Shown here: positions 38,869 to 48,066 of the stretch, in pieces
Numbering within the stretch: position 1 is the stretch's first letter
How the letters are laid out: each line of letters starts with the position of its first letter
From: Paenibacillus stellifer
Lineage (GTDB): Bacteria > Bacillota > Bacilli > Paenibacillales > Paenibacillaceae
Length of the DNA: 64,000 bases
NCBI RefSeq assembly: GCF_000758685.1
Contig: NZ_CP009286.1
Location: forward strand, 4,901,501-4,965,500
Reading direction: 5' to 3'
The notes under the pieces: generated by a model
Seen by the model: the letters and a program-made list of their open reading frames with translations, nothing else
Databases searched by the model: none
What the model was told of the DNA's origin: nothing
Translations under genes and position numbers: made by a program

Positions 38869-40017
38869 CTACCATTCCGCAATGCTGCCGTCCCGGTGAC
38901 GCCACACCGGATTTCGCCAGCGATGCCCCGTCTTGGCCATCTCGCGGACATATTCCTCATTGACCGTTATGCCCAGACCTGGTCCGTCCGGAATCCGGAC
39001 ATGTCCGTCGCTGTAGGCAAAGACCGAAGGGTCGGTGATATAATCCAGCAGATCATTGCCTTGATTATAATGGATGCCGAGGCTTTGTTCCTGAATAACG
39101 GCATTGTATGAAGCCGCGTCGACCTGCAAGCAGGCAGCCAGCGCGATCGGCCCCAGCGGGCAGTGCGGAGCGACCGCCACATCGAACGCCTCGGCCATGG
39201 CGAAGATTTTTTTGCACTCGGTGATGCCTCCGGCATGGGACAGATCGGGCTGAATGATATCGACTACCCCATCCATCAGCAGATGCTTGAAATCCCAGCG
39301 CGAGAACATGCGCTCACCTGTCGCAATCGGCGCACTCGTATGAGCCGCGATGTCCCGCAGCGCTTCATTATTCTCCGGCAGCACCGGCTCTTCAATGAAC
39401 ATCAGGCGGTAGGGATCAAGCTCCCGGGCCAACACCCGGGCCATCGGCTTATGCAGCCGTCCATGAAAATCAACGGCTATGCCGAACTCCGGCCCACAGG
39501 CTTCGCGGATGGCGGCGACCCGCTCGACGACGGCGTTTACCTTGTCATGCGTATCGATGAACTGCATTTCCTCCGAGGCGTTCATCTTGATCGCCGTGAA
39601 GCCTGCGGCCTTCTTCTCCAGAGCCGCCTGGACGACATCGATCGGACGGTCGCCGCCGATCCAGGAATAGACCCGCATCGTGCTGCGGCAGGCGCCGCCG
39701 AGCAGCTGGTACACGGGCGCGTTGAAGGCCTTGCCTTTGATGTCCCACAGCGCCTGGTCGATTCCGGCGATTGCGCTCATCAGAATCGGACCGCCCCGGT
39801 AAAATCCGCCCCGGTACATCGTCTGCCACAGATCCTCAATCCGCTGAGGGTCCTGCCCGATCAAATAATCCATCATTTCCTCAACGGCGGCCTGCACCGT
39901 ATGCGCCTTGCCTTCGACCACCGGCTCACCCCAGCCCGAGATGCCCTCGTCCGTGTCTATCTTCAGAAACAGCCAGCGCGGAGGTACGATAAACGTTTCA
40001 TATCCTGTAATTTTCAT
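38869..40017 (-). CDS. dgoD: D-galactonate dehydratase
   Basis: 382 residues, aligned without gaps at the active site to E. coli DgoD: catalytic His185 in DFHGR and His285 in APHCPLGP fall at the same numbers. Enolase-superfamily metal ligands lie in FIEEP and GERMFSR regions; [29 protein letters not shown] and the C-terminal [16 protein letters not shown] are near-identical in the family. It converts D-galactonate to 2-keto-3-deoxy-galactonate. ATG at 40017; its AAAGGAG ribosome site lies inside the last codons of the aldolase gene, so translation is coupled. An 18-codon upstream extension is rejected. Confidence 0.96.
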   Translation of the reverse strand: MKITGYETFIVPPRWLFLKIDTDEGISGWGEPVVEGKAHTVQAAVEEMMDYLIGQDPQRIEDLWQTMYRGGFYRGGPILMSAIAGIDQALWDIKGKAFNAPVYQLLGGACRSTMRVYSWIGGDRPIDVVQAALEKKAAGFTAIKMNASEEMQFIDTHDKVNAVVERVAAIREACGPEFGIAVDFHGRLHKPMARVLARELDPYRLMFIEEPVLPENNEALRDIAAHTSAPIATGERMFSRWDFKHLLMDGVVDIIQPDLSHAGGITECKKIFAMAEAFDVAVAPHCPLGPIALAACLQVDAASYNAVIQEQSLGIHYNQGNDLLDYITDPSVFAYSDGHVRIPDGPGLGITVNEEYVREMAKTGHRWRNPVWRHRDGSIAEW

Positions 40018-40021
40018 GGCA

Positions 40022-40684
40022 TTAAGCTCCTTTGGCTCTTGTTCTTCTGGCCTTGTCAACCTCTTCGGCAAAACGGCGCGCCATCTCTGTCAGCTTCCCG
40101 TACTCTCCCCGCGCTGCCGCCTGCCGGTCCACGAGAGCGCTTCCCAGACCGAGCGCGACCGCTCCGGCGGCAATATACGAGCCAGCATTGTCCAGCGTCA
40201 CGCCTCCTGTCGGCATCATCCTGAGATGCCCAAGCGGCCCCTGCAATTCCTTGATGTAGGAAGCGCCCAGCGAACTGCCGGGGAACAGCTTCAGCAGATC
40301 AGCCCCCGCTTCATGCGCCCTGACAATCTCCGTCGGCGTCATCACGCCGGGAATGGCAATCCGCCCTGCATTTACGGTCAGCTCCACAATATGCTCATTC
40401 AAATTGGGCGAAAAAATAAAGTCGGCCCCCGCTGCAATTGCCCGCTCGGCCTGCGCCGCCTCCAGCACCGTTCCGGCTCCCACCAGCAGCCGTTCCCCGT
40501 ACTTCGCCTTCAGCTCCGCTATCAGCCGGTTCACCTCCGGCGTATCGGCCGTTATCTCCAGCGCGCCCACGCCGCCTGCGGCCAGCGCTTCCGCGATCCC
40601 CGCGACATGCTCCAGCTCCGGGCGGCGGATGACCGCCACAAGTCCCGAAGCGATAAGCTGTTCAATCCGGCTCTCCTTGTCCAT
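40022..40684 (-). CDS. 2-keto-3-deoxy-6-phosphogalactonate/phosphogluconate aldolase
   Basis: 220 residues. Class I aldolase of the KDPG/KDPGal family: Schiff-base Lys132 in DLLKLFPG, Glu in [19 protein letters not shown] and MPTGGV phosphate site. It splits 2-keto-3-deoxy-6-phosphogalactonate (or gluconate) to pyruvate and glyceraldehyde 3-phosphate. The dehydratase gene beside it makes galactonate the likely source. AGGAGG precedes the ATG. Confidence 0.94.
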   Translation of the reverse strand: MDKESRIEQLIASGLVAVIRRPELEHVAGIAEALAAGGVGALEITADTPEVNRLIAELKAKYGERLLVGAGTVLEAAQAERAIAAGADFIFSPNLNEHIVELTVNAGRIAIPGVMTPTEIVRAHEAGADLLKLFPGSSLGASYIKELQGPLGHLRMMPTGGVTLDNAGSYIAAGAVALGLGSALVDRQAAARGEYGKLTEMARRFAEEVDKARRTRAKGA

Positions 40685-40726
40685 GTCCTTCCTCCTTCTG
40701 ATTGATGGATCTCGATTGCATCCCCC

Positions 40727-41683
40727 TTACCGGGTTATATCTTCGCTGGCCGCTCCTCCTGCCAGGAGCCGCTCGACTTCATGCCGTGTCGGCAGGCCCT
40801 CCACATCGCCGCTGACTCCCACCACAATGGAGCCGACCGCATTGGCGCGCCGGACGGCTGCCGGCAGCTTCTCGCCCAGCAGCAGGCCGCTTATAAATCC
40901 GGCGGCGAAGCCGTCTCCGGCGCCCATCGGATCAATTAGCCGCCTTACCGGGAAGCCCGGCTCATATCCGGAGCTCTCGCCGCTGCGGTAATACGCACCA
41001 GCGCCGCCGAGCTTGATGACAACCGCTCCAGCGCCGCCTTCCAGAAGGCGCTCCGCGATCTCCTCCGGCGTATGACCTCCCGTCAGGAACCGGCCCTCCT
41101 CAACGCCGGGCAGCACATAATCGGCCAGCCCCGCCATTGCGCCGAGCACCTCCCCGGCTTCTTCTCTGTTCCAGAGCTTCCAGCGGATATTGGGGTCAAA
41201 TACAATCGCTGTTCCATGCTTCTTCGCCGTTTCCATCGCCCGAAAGGTCAGCTTACGGCACTCCGGACTAAGCGCGGGTGTTATGCCGGTGACATGCAGA
41301 ATGCGCGCTTTTGCCACATAAGCTTCATTTAGTTCGCGCTCATTCATCAGACTGGCTGCCGATTGGCGGCGATAGTAGTACACCTGGATGCGGTCCGGAG
41401 AGATTTGTTCTTTGAAGAACACCCCCGTCGGCGCCTCGTCCGTCGTCCGCACCTCTGAAGTATCTACGCCATGGCCTGTGATGAACTGCCGGACATAGCG
41501 TCCGAACGGATCGTTCCCGAGCTTGCTGAACCATCCTGCGCGATGTCCCATACGGGCAAGCCCGATCGCCACATTGCTCTCCGCGCCCGCCACATGCTTG
41601 TGAAAGCCGTCCACATACTCCAGGGGAGCCATTCGGTCCGCCGCAAGCTGAACCATGGTTTCGCCGAAGGTAACAACCTCCAT
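40727..41683 (-). CDS. PfkB family sugar kinase (2-keto-3-deoxy-gluconate/galactonate kinase)
   Basis: 318 residues from the ATG at 41683, six bases after AGGAGG. Ribokinase fold with AGAESNVAIGLARMG near the N-terminus, VYYYRRQSAAS (typical of KDG kinases) and DPMGAGDGFAAGF with the catalytic Asp. In E. coli the galactonate pathway uses an unrelated DgoK, so this is a non-orthologous replacement of the kinase step. First gene of the operon, with promoter and two operator-like sites upstream. Confidence 0.9.
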   Translation of the reverse strand: MEVVTFGETMVQLAADRMAPLEYVDGFHKHVAGAESNVAIGLARMGHRAGWFSKLGNDPFGRYVRQFITGHGVDTSEVRTTDEAPTGVFFKEQISPDRIQVYYYRRQSAASLMNERELNEAYVAKARILHVTGITPALSPECRKLTFRAMETAKKHGTAIVFDPNIRWKLWNREEAGEVLGAMAGLADYVLPGVEEGRFLTGGHTPEEIAERLLEGGAGAVVIKLGGAGAYYRSGESSGYEPGFPVRRLIDPMGAGDGFAAGFISGLLLGEKLPAAVRRANAVGSIVVGVSGDVEGLPTRHEVERLLAGGAASEDITR

Positions 41684-41726
41684 CTCCTTCCTCCTCACCT
41701 GTTAATGAATAGATGTCCACTAAATC

Positions 41727-41741
41727 AAAGATCATATCTTT
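41727..41741. promoter_or_regulatory. GntR operator-like palindrome A
   Basis: AAAGATCATATCTTT has perfect six-base arms around CAT and lies near the start of the kinase gene, in its leader. The site at 41852 shares 11 of 15 bases. Confidence 0.5.
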
Positions 41742-41846
41742 AGTTATAAAAAGCAGCATTCTCATCCCGTATATTCGAAAAAACTTATGATTTCCTAGTT
41801 ATTTTACGAAAAACCATAGAATTAAGCGCTGCTATTAGTCGTTTTA

Positions 41847-41875
41847 TTTATAATGATACGATCTTTGTGTTACAA
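41847..41875 (-). promoter_or_regulatory. Promoter of the galactonate operon with operator B
   Basis: Minus strand TTGTAA (41870-41875), 17 bases, TATAAA (41847-41852). The spacer holds AATGATACGATCTTT (41852-41866), a second copy of the palindrome at 41727. Binding there would block the promoter and might also affect the divergent gntR. Confidence 0.6.
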
Positions 41876-41974
41876 TCATATTATCTTATCTGCAGGCAGT
41901 CAATACTAATCTCTTATCTTCATCGGACCTGTGCTAAAATAAGGGCATTCATTCCAAGACAAGGGCGGACAAAT

Positions 41975-42649
41975 ATGAAACAGACCAAACAAACCGCGTT
42001 TCAGGCTACGATGGAGCTTATGAAACTGAAAATCCAGAACGGAGAATGGGCGCCGGGCGACCGCCTCCCCACTCTGCAGCAGCTTGCCGCCGATTTCTCC
42101 GTCAGCGTCACCACCGTCCGCGAAGCGCTGCGGATACTGGAGAGCCAGGGCAATGTCAGCATCGAACACGGGCGTGGCATGTATGTGCGGAACGACCCGC
42201 TGCTCCTGGATGATCCGGCGGCGGCGCTCAAGGAACTTGAGGATATCTCGCTCGTCGACCTTCTGGAGGCCCGGCTGCTGATCGAGCCGGAGCTGGCCGC
42301 CCTGGCGGCGCAGCGCGCCGATGAAGCGCAGGTACGCAGGCTGCGTGATCTGGCGGAGCGGATGGTGCGGCAGATGGAGGAAGGCGGGCCCTTCTTCGAG
42401 ACGGACCTGGCTTTTCACCAGCTGATCGCCGAGAGCGCTTCAAATCCGGTACTGGCCCGCATGCTGAGTTCGGTTCTCCCCCTGCTGGCGGAGGGCCGCA
42501 AGCAGACGAATACGCTGCCTCATATGCGGACCAAAGCGTCCAACTACCATATTCTGATCGCCATCGCGATCGAGGAGCATGATAGCGGGACGGCCCGGCA
42601 GCTCATGGACAGCCATATCCGCAGCATGCTGACGAGCCTGCGGAAGTAG
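41975..42649 (+). CDS. FadR-subfamily GntR regulator (DgoR-like)
   Basis: 224 residues from the ATG at 41975, with AAGGGCGG upstream; a 36-codon extension through the promoter is rejected. Winged helix: RLPTLQQLAADFSVSVTTVREALRILESQGNVSIEHGRGMYV, then an all-helical FadR C-terminal ligand domain with the metal-binding D/H positions in FFETDLAFHQLIAE. Divergent from the galactonate operon, it is the natural repressor, with galactonate as likely inducer by analogy to DgoR. Confidence 0.92.
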   Translation: MKQTKQTAFQATMELMKLKIQNGEWAPGDRLPTLQQLAADFSVSVTTVREALRILESQGNVSIEHGRGMYVRNDPLLLDDPAAALKELEDISLVDLLEARLLIEPELAALAAQRADEAQVRRLRDLAERMVRQMEEGGPFFETDLAFHQLIAESASNPVLARMLSSVLPLLAEGRKQTNTLPHMRTKASNYHILIAIAIEEHDSGTARQLMDSHIRSMLTSLRK

Positions 42650-42748
42650 GCAGAGACACCGGAGCAGCCCCGCCTATCGCAAAGCGCAATTCGCCCAGGG
42701 CGCCAGGTACCCAAGGCGCGAGACGTAATACCCAAGGAGGCAAAGCCC

Positions 42749-43327
42749 GTGAAGAATAACGAATTGCTCATCATGCTGTTCGGGGATTCTCAAGCCTTTG
42801 AGCGCTGGCTGGAGGAGCATCACGCGATTTCGCCGGGAGTTTGGCTGCAGATCGCGAAGAAGAACTCCGGGCTCTCATCCGTCAGTTATGCTGAAGCGCT
42901 CGAAGCGGCGCTGTGCTACGGCTGGATCGACAGCCACAAGGTGAAGCATGATGAGCGGTCTTGGCTTCAGCGCTTCACGCCCCGAGGGCCCAAAAGCGTG
43001 TGGTCGAAGGTGAATAAAGAGAAGGCCGAGCGGTTAATCGGAGAAGGCCGGATGAAGCCGGCTGGTTTGGCCGCAATTGAAGCGGCTAAGCAGAACGGTG
43101 AGTGGGACAAGGCCTACGAGTCGTTCAGCAGCGCTTCAGTTCCCGAGGATTTCGCTGCCGAGCTTAGCAAGCTGCCTCAAGCGAAGGCATTTTTTGACTC
43201 GCTGAACCGGCAAAATCAATACGCCATCCTGTACCGGCTTCATCAGTCGAGAACGCCGGCAGCGAGAAACAAACGGATTCAGCAGTTCCTTGAAATGCTG
43301 GCGAAGGGCGAGAAGCTGTATCCTTAG
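42749..43327 (+). CDS. YdeI/OmpD-associated family protein
   Basis: 192 residues. GTG start with AAGGAGG eight bases upstream. Contains FERWLEEHHAISPGVWLQIAKK, the CYGWIDSHK motif, RFTPRGPKSVWSKVNKEKAERL and a C-terminal YdhG/OmpD-associated helical part. Function in the family is unclear; some members are tied to antimicrobial peptide or bacteriocin protection. Single gene on the plus strand, unlinked to its neighbours. Confidence 0.88.
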   Translation: MKNNELLIMLFGDSQAFERWLEEHHAISPGVWLQIAKKNSGLSSVSYAEALEAALCYGWIDSHKVKHDERSWLQRFTPRGPKSVWSKVNKEKAERLIGEGRMKPAGLAAIEAAKQNGEWDKAYESFSSASVPEDFAAELSKLPQAKAFFDSLNRQNQYAILYRLHQSRTPAARNKRIQQFLEMLAKGEKLYP

Positions 43328-43489
43328 CACTTGGCCGCGACCCCCGATACTTGCGAACCTGAGTCCGTTTGTTAAGGAATCCCTGAGATGTGCCGATATA
43401 AGCCATGTGAGCTTTACAAGGTTTAATTAACGTAACGGCAGGCGCGCGGGACGACCAGTCCCCCGTCACTCATCAAGGAGGAGTTCCAT

Positions 43490-45238
43490 TTGAAAGGTCT
43501 ATCTCTAGGCAATCTGAAGCTTCGCATCAAAATGAGCATTCCCCTGCTCGCTCCACTGCTGGCCCTTGCTCTGCTGGCCGTATTCTCCAACACTTCGTTA
43601 ACCCGTGTGTACGGGGAATTGACAGACCGCCTGTACAATGAAGCGCATCAAAGCGATTATTGGCTGCTTAATGCGGACCGCGATTTTTATCAGGCCGATG
43701 CCGCCCTGCGAACCCGGATGACCGAGAGCAGCCGGCAGCAGCAAGACCTGGCCAGAACGGACTATCAGGAGAATGTTCAGCAGACGGCGGAACGGGTGGG
43801 CAAAGCCAAAGAGATTTTACAGCACAGCGACAGTACGATTATGTCTTACAAGCACAAGACGTCCGGAAAGACGGTGACTCAGCTTTTTGACGAGTTCGAC
43901 CAGAACTTCAAAGCATGGTCCGGCCTCTACAATGTCGAGCAGAATTCGTTAACTGATTCAGCCGCTTACAAGATCGCTTTTGACTTGACGCGCAACACGA
44001 TCAATCAGGTGGAAGAGATTCTGGATGTTTACAGCCAGGATATTATCGCACGGAACCAAGCGGATGTGGCGGACGCGAAAAAGCAAACCCTGCTGCTGAC
44101 AGGAGGCGCTCTGCTGCTCTCCCTGCTGCTGGGCGCCTGGATCATCCGCAACGTTAACCGGCGCACTCAAGCCGCTCTCGGTCTGATCCGCAAGACCGCG
44201 CAATTTGATCTGAAATACGACGACAGCTTTGGTTCCTATTTGAATGAAAAAGATGAATTTGCCTCCATCATCACAGCGGAAGCGGGAGCAAGGCAGGAAT
44301 TCCGCACTCTGATCACAAGCGTGATCGAGGAGACCGGCCGTCTCAAGGAGGCGATTGGCAGCACCAAAGCCAGCATGAACGAGCTGGGCCGGGAAGTCGA
44401 GGACATTTCCTCCACCACGGAGCAGCTGTCCGCAGGCATGGAAGAAACGGCTGCTTCCACGCAGGAAATGAACGCTTCCTCTCATGAAATGGAACACGCG
44501 GTCGAAAGCGTCGCCGTTCATGCCCAGGAAGGCGCCCAGTCAGTTGAGGAGATTAATGAAAGAGCCGGCCGCCTGAAAGAGAGCTTCGAAGCATCCAACG
44601 CCCAGGCTCTGATCCTGTTCTCGGACATGAAGGAGTCGCTGGGCAAGGCTCTCGAAGAAGCCAAAGCGGTCGAGCAAATCGACATGCTGGCGAGCGCGAT
44701 TCTCGACATTACCGCCAAGACGAACTTGCTTGCGCTCAACGCCTCCATCGAGGCCGCCCGCGCCGGAGAAGCGGGCCGGGGCTTCGCTGTGGTCGCCGGA
44801 GAGATCCGCAAGCTGGCGGACGACTCCAAGAACACGGCTGCCGAAATCCAGCAGGTCGCGGGGGCCGTCGTCCAGTCGGTATCGCATCTGTCAGGCCAGT
44901 CCGCCAAGCTGCTGAATTATGTGGAGCATGATGTGCGCAGCGATTACGGAACGATGCTGCAGGCGAGCGACCGGTACCGGAGTGATGCGGACCAGATCAA
45001 CGGGCTCGTCACCAGCCTGAGCGCCACCTCCGAGGAGCTTCTGGCCTCGATCCACAGCATCGTGAAGGTCATTCAGGAGGTCTCCATCGCCGCTAACGAA
45101 GGCGCCGCCGGAGCCACCCACATCGCCGAGAAGTCCGGCGTCATTGTCGAGAAGACCGAAGAGGTCTCGGCTTATATGGACCGTTCCGTCGAAGGCGCGC
45201 GGCTGCTGGAGGACATGGTGTCCAAGTTTAAGCTGTAA
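43490..45238 (+). CDS. Methyl-accepting chemotaxis protein
   Basis: 582 residues. TTG start behind AAGGAGG. Membrane helices near 18-38 and 196-216 bracket a four-helix-bundle sensor of about 155 residues. A degenerate linker takes the place of a clear HAMP. The cytoplasmic coiled coil contains the signalling tip [44 protein letters not shown]. Many Glu/Gln pairs suit methylation. Ligand unknown. It converges on the epoxide hydrolase gene with a terminator between. Confidence 0.95.
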   Translation: MKGLSLGNLKLRIKMSIPLLAPLLALALLAVFSNTSLTRVYGELTDRLYNEAHQSDYWLLNADRDFYQADAALRTRMTESSRQQQDLARTDYQENVQQTAERVGKAKEILQHSDSTIMSYKHKTSGKTVTQLFDEFDQNFKAWSGLYNVEQNSLTDSAAYKIAFDLTRNTINQVEEILDVYSQDIIARNQADVADAKKQTLLLTGGALLLSLLLGAWIIRNVNRRTQAALGLIRKTAQFDLKYDDSFGSYLNEKDEFASIITAEAGARQEFRTLITSVIEETGRLKEAIGSTKASMNELGREVEDISSTTEQLSAGMEETAASTQEMNASSHEMEHAVESVAVHAQEGAQSVEEINERAGRLKESFEASNAQALILFSDMKESLGKALEEAKAVEQIDMLASAILDITAKTNLLALNASIEAARAGEAGRGFAVVAGEIRKLADDSKNTAAEIQQVAGAVVQSVSHLSGQSAKLLNYVEHDVRSDYGTMLQASDRYRSDADQINGLVTSLSATSEELLASIHSIVKVIQEVSIAANEGAAGATHIAEKSGVIVEKTEEVSAYMDRSVEGARLLEDMVSKFKL

Positions 45239-45281
45239 TTGGTGCGGTGGTGCATCATAAGACCGGGTGAATGCCAACGGT

Positions 45282-45323
45282 AAAAAAGAGGCCATTGAAG
45301 CTGTACACTTCAATGGCCTCTTT
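45282..45323. terminator. Bidirectional terminator with 16-bp perfect stem
   Basis: AAAGAGGCCATTGAAG (45285-45300) pairs perfectly with CTTCAATGGCCTCTTT (45308-45323). On the minus strand six T follow; on the plus strand only three do. Confidence 0.9.
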
Positions 45324-45378
45324 GGGCTGTTTGGACGTTTCTAGCGTGCTGCGAGCCGCTTTCCGGAGCCCGCCCCAG

Positions 45379-46605
45379 TCACCGGCATCCCCGGAAGGTC
45401 CGGCGCAGGTCTTCTACCCACAGCTCCGGAATTTCCCACGGGATGAAATGCCCGCCCTCTTCATGGGCAGTGATGTTGACAGGGTTATACCAGGATGCCC
45501 GTTCACTGTCCAGAAAGTTCTGTACGCGGCCTTCGGTTGTAACCCCCGGCGGATTCTCGTAGCCTACAAAAGTGATGCCGGCCGGAGATTCAATAGCAGG
45601 ACGGCGCGAGTGGGAAGGCGCCCACGGGTAGCGGTTTGCGTTCGCATAGATTCGCATCGACGTTTCGATCGTATTGTTCGCCCAGAAGATCATGGCATGT
45701 GTCAGAATGTCATCCTTCGAAAAAACATTTTCGATATTCCCTTTGTTGTCGCTCCATCTCGTCCACCGTTCCAGAATCCAGGCCAGCATGCCAATCGGGG
45801 AGTCGCTTAAGCCATAGGCAAGAGTGCCAGGGTCCAGAACATGAACCGCAAGATGGGATGCAAAACGCCGGTCAAGCTCCAGTATTCCTGTCCGGATCGG
45901 ACCGGGAACCGTATCCGGGATGGGACGTCCCGCGGCGTAATCCCATGCCCGCTCCCCACTGAAGAAATCCAGCTTCAGGGCGGAGCCGATATGAATGGCA
46001 TACAGCTCATCGCTGTATTTATGCCCCAGCTGACCGGTTACGAGCGCGCCGACATCGCATCCGCCCGCCGCGTATTTTGTATGCCCGAGAACCTCCGTCA
46101 TAAGGGTGTGCCAAAGGTCGGCGATTTTCCAGAAGTTCATATCAGGACGGCCCGGAATCGGCGCCGAGAATCCGAACCCGGGCAGGGACGGCACGATAAC
46201 GTCGAAGGCATCGGCTGGATCTCCCCCGAATGCGGCAGGGTCCGCCAGCGGATCGATAACCTTGGACCAGTGCCAGAACGTCCAGGGCCAGCCATGGGAC
46301 AGGATCAGGGGAATCGGACTCGATCCCGTGCCCGGCTTGCGCATGAAATGCACGGGAACGCCGTCAATGTTCACTCGGTAATGCTCATAGGCGTTAATAG
46401 CCCTCTCGGCCTTGCGCCAATCATACTTGTGAATCCAATAATCGGCCAGTTCCTGCAGATAGCTCCGTTTCACGCCATAGAACCCGTCTTCGTTCCCGGC
46501 ATCGAGCGGCCATCTGGTGGCCCGCAGGCGATGCTTCAGATCGTCAAGCACTTCATCCGGTACGTGAATGGAGTAAGGCTCCAGCACATAAGAGGCTGCT
46601 GTCAT
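45379..46605 (-). CDS. Epoxide hydrolase (EHN domain, alpha/beta hydrolase)
   Basis: 408 residues. N-terminal EHN segment (PDEVLDDLKHRLRATRWP) precedes an alpha/beta hydrolase core with oxyanion motif SHGWPWTFWHW, nucleophile Asp in GGCDVGALVTGQLG and base His in EEGGHFIPWEIPE. This matches microsomal-type bacterial epoxide hydrolases that open epoxides to diols. GGAGGG precedes the ATG. It follows a MarR gene by 58 bases and is probably repressed by it. Confidence 0.92.
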   Translation of the reverse strand: MTAASYVLEPYSIHVPDEVLDDLKHRLRATRWPLDAGNEDGFYGVKRSYLQELADYWIHKYDWRKAERAINAYEHYRVNIDGVPVHFMRKPGTGSSPIPLILSHGWPWTFWHWSKVIDPLADPAAFGGDPADAFDVIVPSLPGFGFSAPIPGRPDMNFWKIADLWHTLMTEVLGHTKYAAGGCDVGALVTGQLGHKYSDELYAIHIGSALKLDFFSGERAWDYAAGRPIPDTVPGPIRTGILELDRRFASHLAVHVLDPGTLAYGLSDSPIGMLAWILERWTRWSDNKGNIENVFSKDDILTHAMIFWANNTIETSMRIYANANRYPWAPSHSRRPAIESPAGITFVGYENPPGVTTEGRVQNFLDSERASWYNPVNITAHEEGGHFIPWEIPELWVEDLRRTFRGCR

Positions 46606-46663
46606 TAGGTTCCCTCCCTATTATGAAGTCCGCCAAATCAGACAGCCCCGGCCATAATTCGGG

Positions 46664-47110
46664 CTAGGATTCTTTTCCCAGCCTGGCGAGCCGCCGCATT
46701 GCAGGAATCGCGGATGAAATGGCCTGCCGTTCCTCCGGAGTGAGTCCTTCCATAAAGGACGAAAGCTGCACGATTCTGTCATTTCGCCGGGAATCAATAA
46801 CTTCTCTGCCCGCATCGGTAATATGCACCTGAACCACACGTCCGTCCTTCGGATCGGACCGCCGCTCCACTAGTCCGTCCCGTTCAAGCCGGGTCACGAG
46901 TTGGGTAATGCCCGACTGGGTCACCTGCTCCGTTGCGGTAAGCTCGGTCAGCCGCATCGGGCTCTTGAGGGTCAGCGTGTGCAGGACGGACAGCGTGGTG
47001 AAGCTGTATTTTTGAATGGATGGCAGACGAATCATGATCCTGGTCAGGTCTTCCAGCACTAGTGCGAAATCGGCGGCATTGTAATTGTGGGAATCGGATT
47101 TAGTATTCAT
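46664..47110 (-). CDS. MarR family transcriptional regulator
   Basis: 148 residues with winged helix SPMRLTELTATEQVTQSGITQLVTRLERDGLVERRSDPKDGRVVQVHITDAG. Upstream of the epoxide hydrolase in the same direction. A perfect 16-bp palindrome lies 17 bases before the ATG between the promoter boxes, so it should regulate itself and the hydrolase. The -10 box ends six bases before the ATG and no ribosome site is seen, which suggests a leaderless message. Reactive epoxides or phenolic compounds are plausible inducers (inference). Confidence 0.93.
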   Translation of the reverse strand: MNTKSDSHNYNAADFALVLEDLTRIMIRLPSIQKYSFTTLSVLHTLTLKSPMRLTELTATEQVTQSGITQLVTRLERDGLVERRSDPKDGRVVQVHITDAGREVIDSRRNDRIVQLSSFMEGLTPEERQAISSAIPAMRRLARLGKES

Positions 47111-47116
47111 GCCGAC

Positions 47117-47142
47117 ATTATATCACAAACTTATATAAGTTT
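47117..47142 (-). promoter_or_regulatory. MarR promoter and operator
   Basis: AAACTTATATAAGTTT (47127-47142) is a perfect 16-bp palindrome. On the minus strand TATAAT (47117-47122) follows it, and TTAGAA lies 18 bases upstream of TATAAT, so the operator fills the spacer. Confidence 0.7.
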
Positions 47143-47310
47143 CTAATATAAAATACTGCTATGGGACCCGGGGGGCCTCTGCCTCCCTCACTCTTCTTCG
47201 CTTTCACTCTTGCCAGGTTAATTTAGCTGCTTAATTGTTCGTACTTGACTCTATTGCTAGACTCCATTGCATGATCTGCATGATTTGACTCTCGGCACTT
47301 CACTGCGTCA

Positions 47311-48021
47311 TTACTTCACTTTCGCAACACTAGCCGCGATCTCTTCCAGCTGCGTCTTGCTGACGGATTGATCGGTTGAACTCAAGGTTACGAACCGGTC
47401 ATCCAGCTTGAAGGTCAGCATCGGTGTGTCGCTAGGCGTGTACCATTTACCCTTCAGCCCGTTTTTCAGCGTAACCGAAGTACCGTCGTATTCATAGGAG
47501 TAGTCTCTCGGAGAAACACTGACCCGCATGTGAGTGAACAGCAGGCTTACACCGTCATCCGAAGCTGCTGCCTGCTTGAAGGCGTCGCCCTGAACCATTT
47601 TCATAGGGGCATATGCTGATTCAAATCCCTGAAACTTGGCAAACTCCGCCTTGATGGCCTGAAGCTGCGACTTGCTGTAGCTGACTGTGGAATAGCCTGC
47701 GGTATTCCCGGCTGGGGCTTCTCCCTTGGAACCAACGGTCACCGTATGCGTCTTGGCATCAAACTGCACCTGAACCTTCAGCGCATCTGCAAAAGCCCGG
47801 AGCGGCACATACTGCATATTCTGATAGTTAATCGGTGCCAGCTTCGTTCCTTTCGAGTCCGTCGGAGTAAAAGCTGCCCCATTTACCGTAATGGTAGTCT
47901 GGCGATCGAGATAGGCCGAAATTTTCTGCAAATTCGTGCCCGCGTACACGCCCGCCGCTCCCGAGAGGGTCATGCCCATCACCATCAAAGCTGCTACCGA
48001 TTTCTTCATTTTCTTATTCAT
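47311..48021 (-). CDS. Exported protein with copper amine oxidase N-terminal-like stalk domain
   Basis: 236 residues. Signal peptide MNKKMKKSVAALMVMGMTLS ending near GAAGVYAG. Residues about 45-100 form the stalk domain common in Paenibacillus cell-surface proteins (TITVNGAAFTPTDSKGTKLAPINYQNMQYVPLRAFADALKVQV). The remaining domain, about 120 residues, is unrecognised and rich in short beta strands. 45 bases after the lipoprotein gene upstream, so co-transcribed. A cell-wall-facing or secreted role is likely; no enzyme activity is implied by the domain name. Confidence 0.82.
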   Translation of the reverse strand: MNKKMKKSVAALMVMGMTLSGAAGVYAGTNLQKISAYLDRQTTITVNGAAFTPTDSKGTKLAPINYQNMQYVPLRAFADALKVQVQFDAKTHTVTVGSKGEAPAGNTAGYSTVSYSKSQLQAIKAEFAKFQGFESAYAPMKMVQGDAFKQAAASDDGVSLLFTHMRVSVSPRDYSYEYDGTSVTLKNGLKGKWYTPSDTPMLTFKLDDRFVTLSSTDQSVSKTQLEEIAASVAKVK

Positions 48022-48066
48022 TTGTATATTCCTCCCAGGTTGTTCTTGATTGATATCTTGTTCTTC

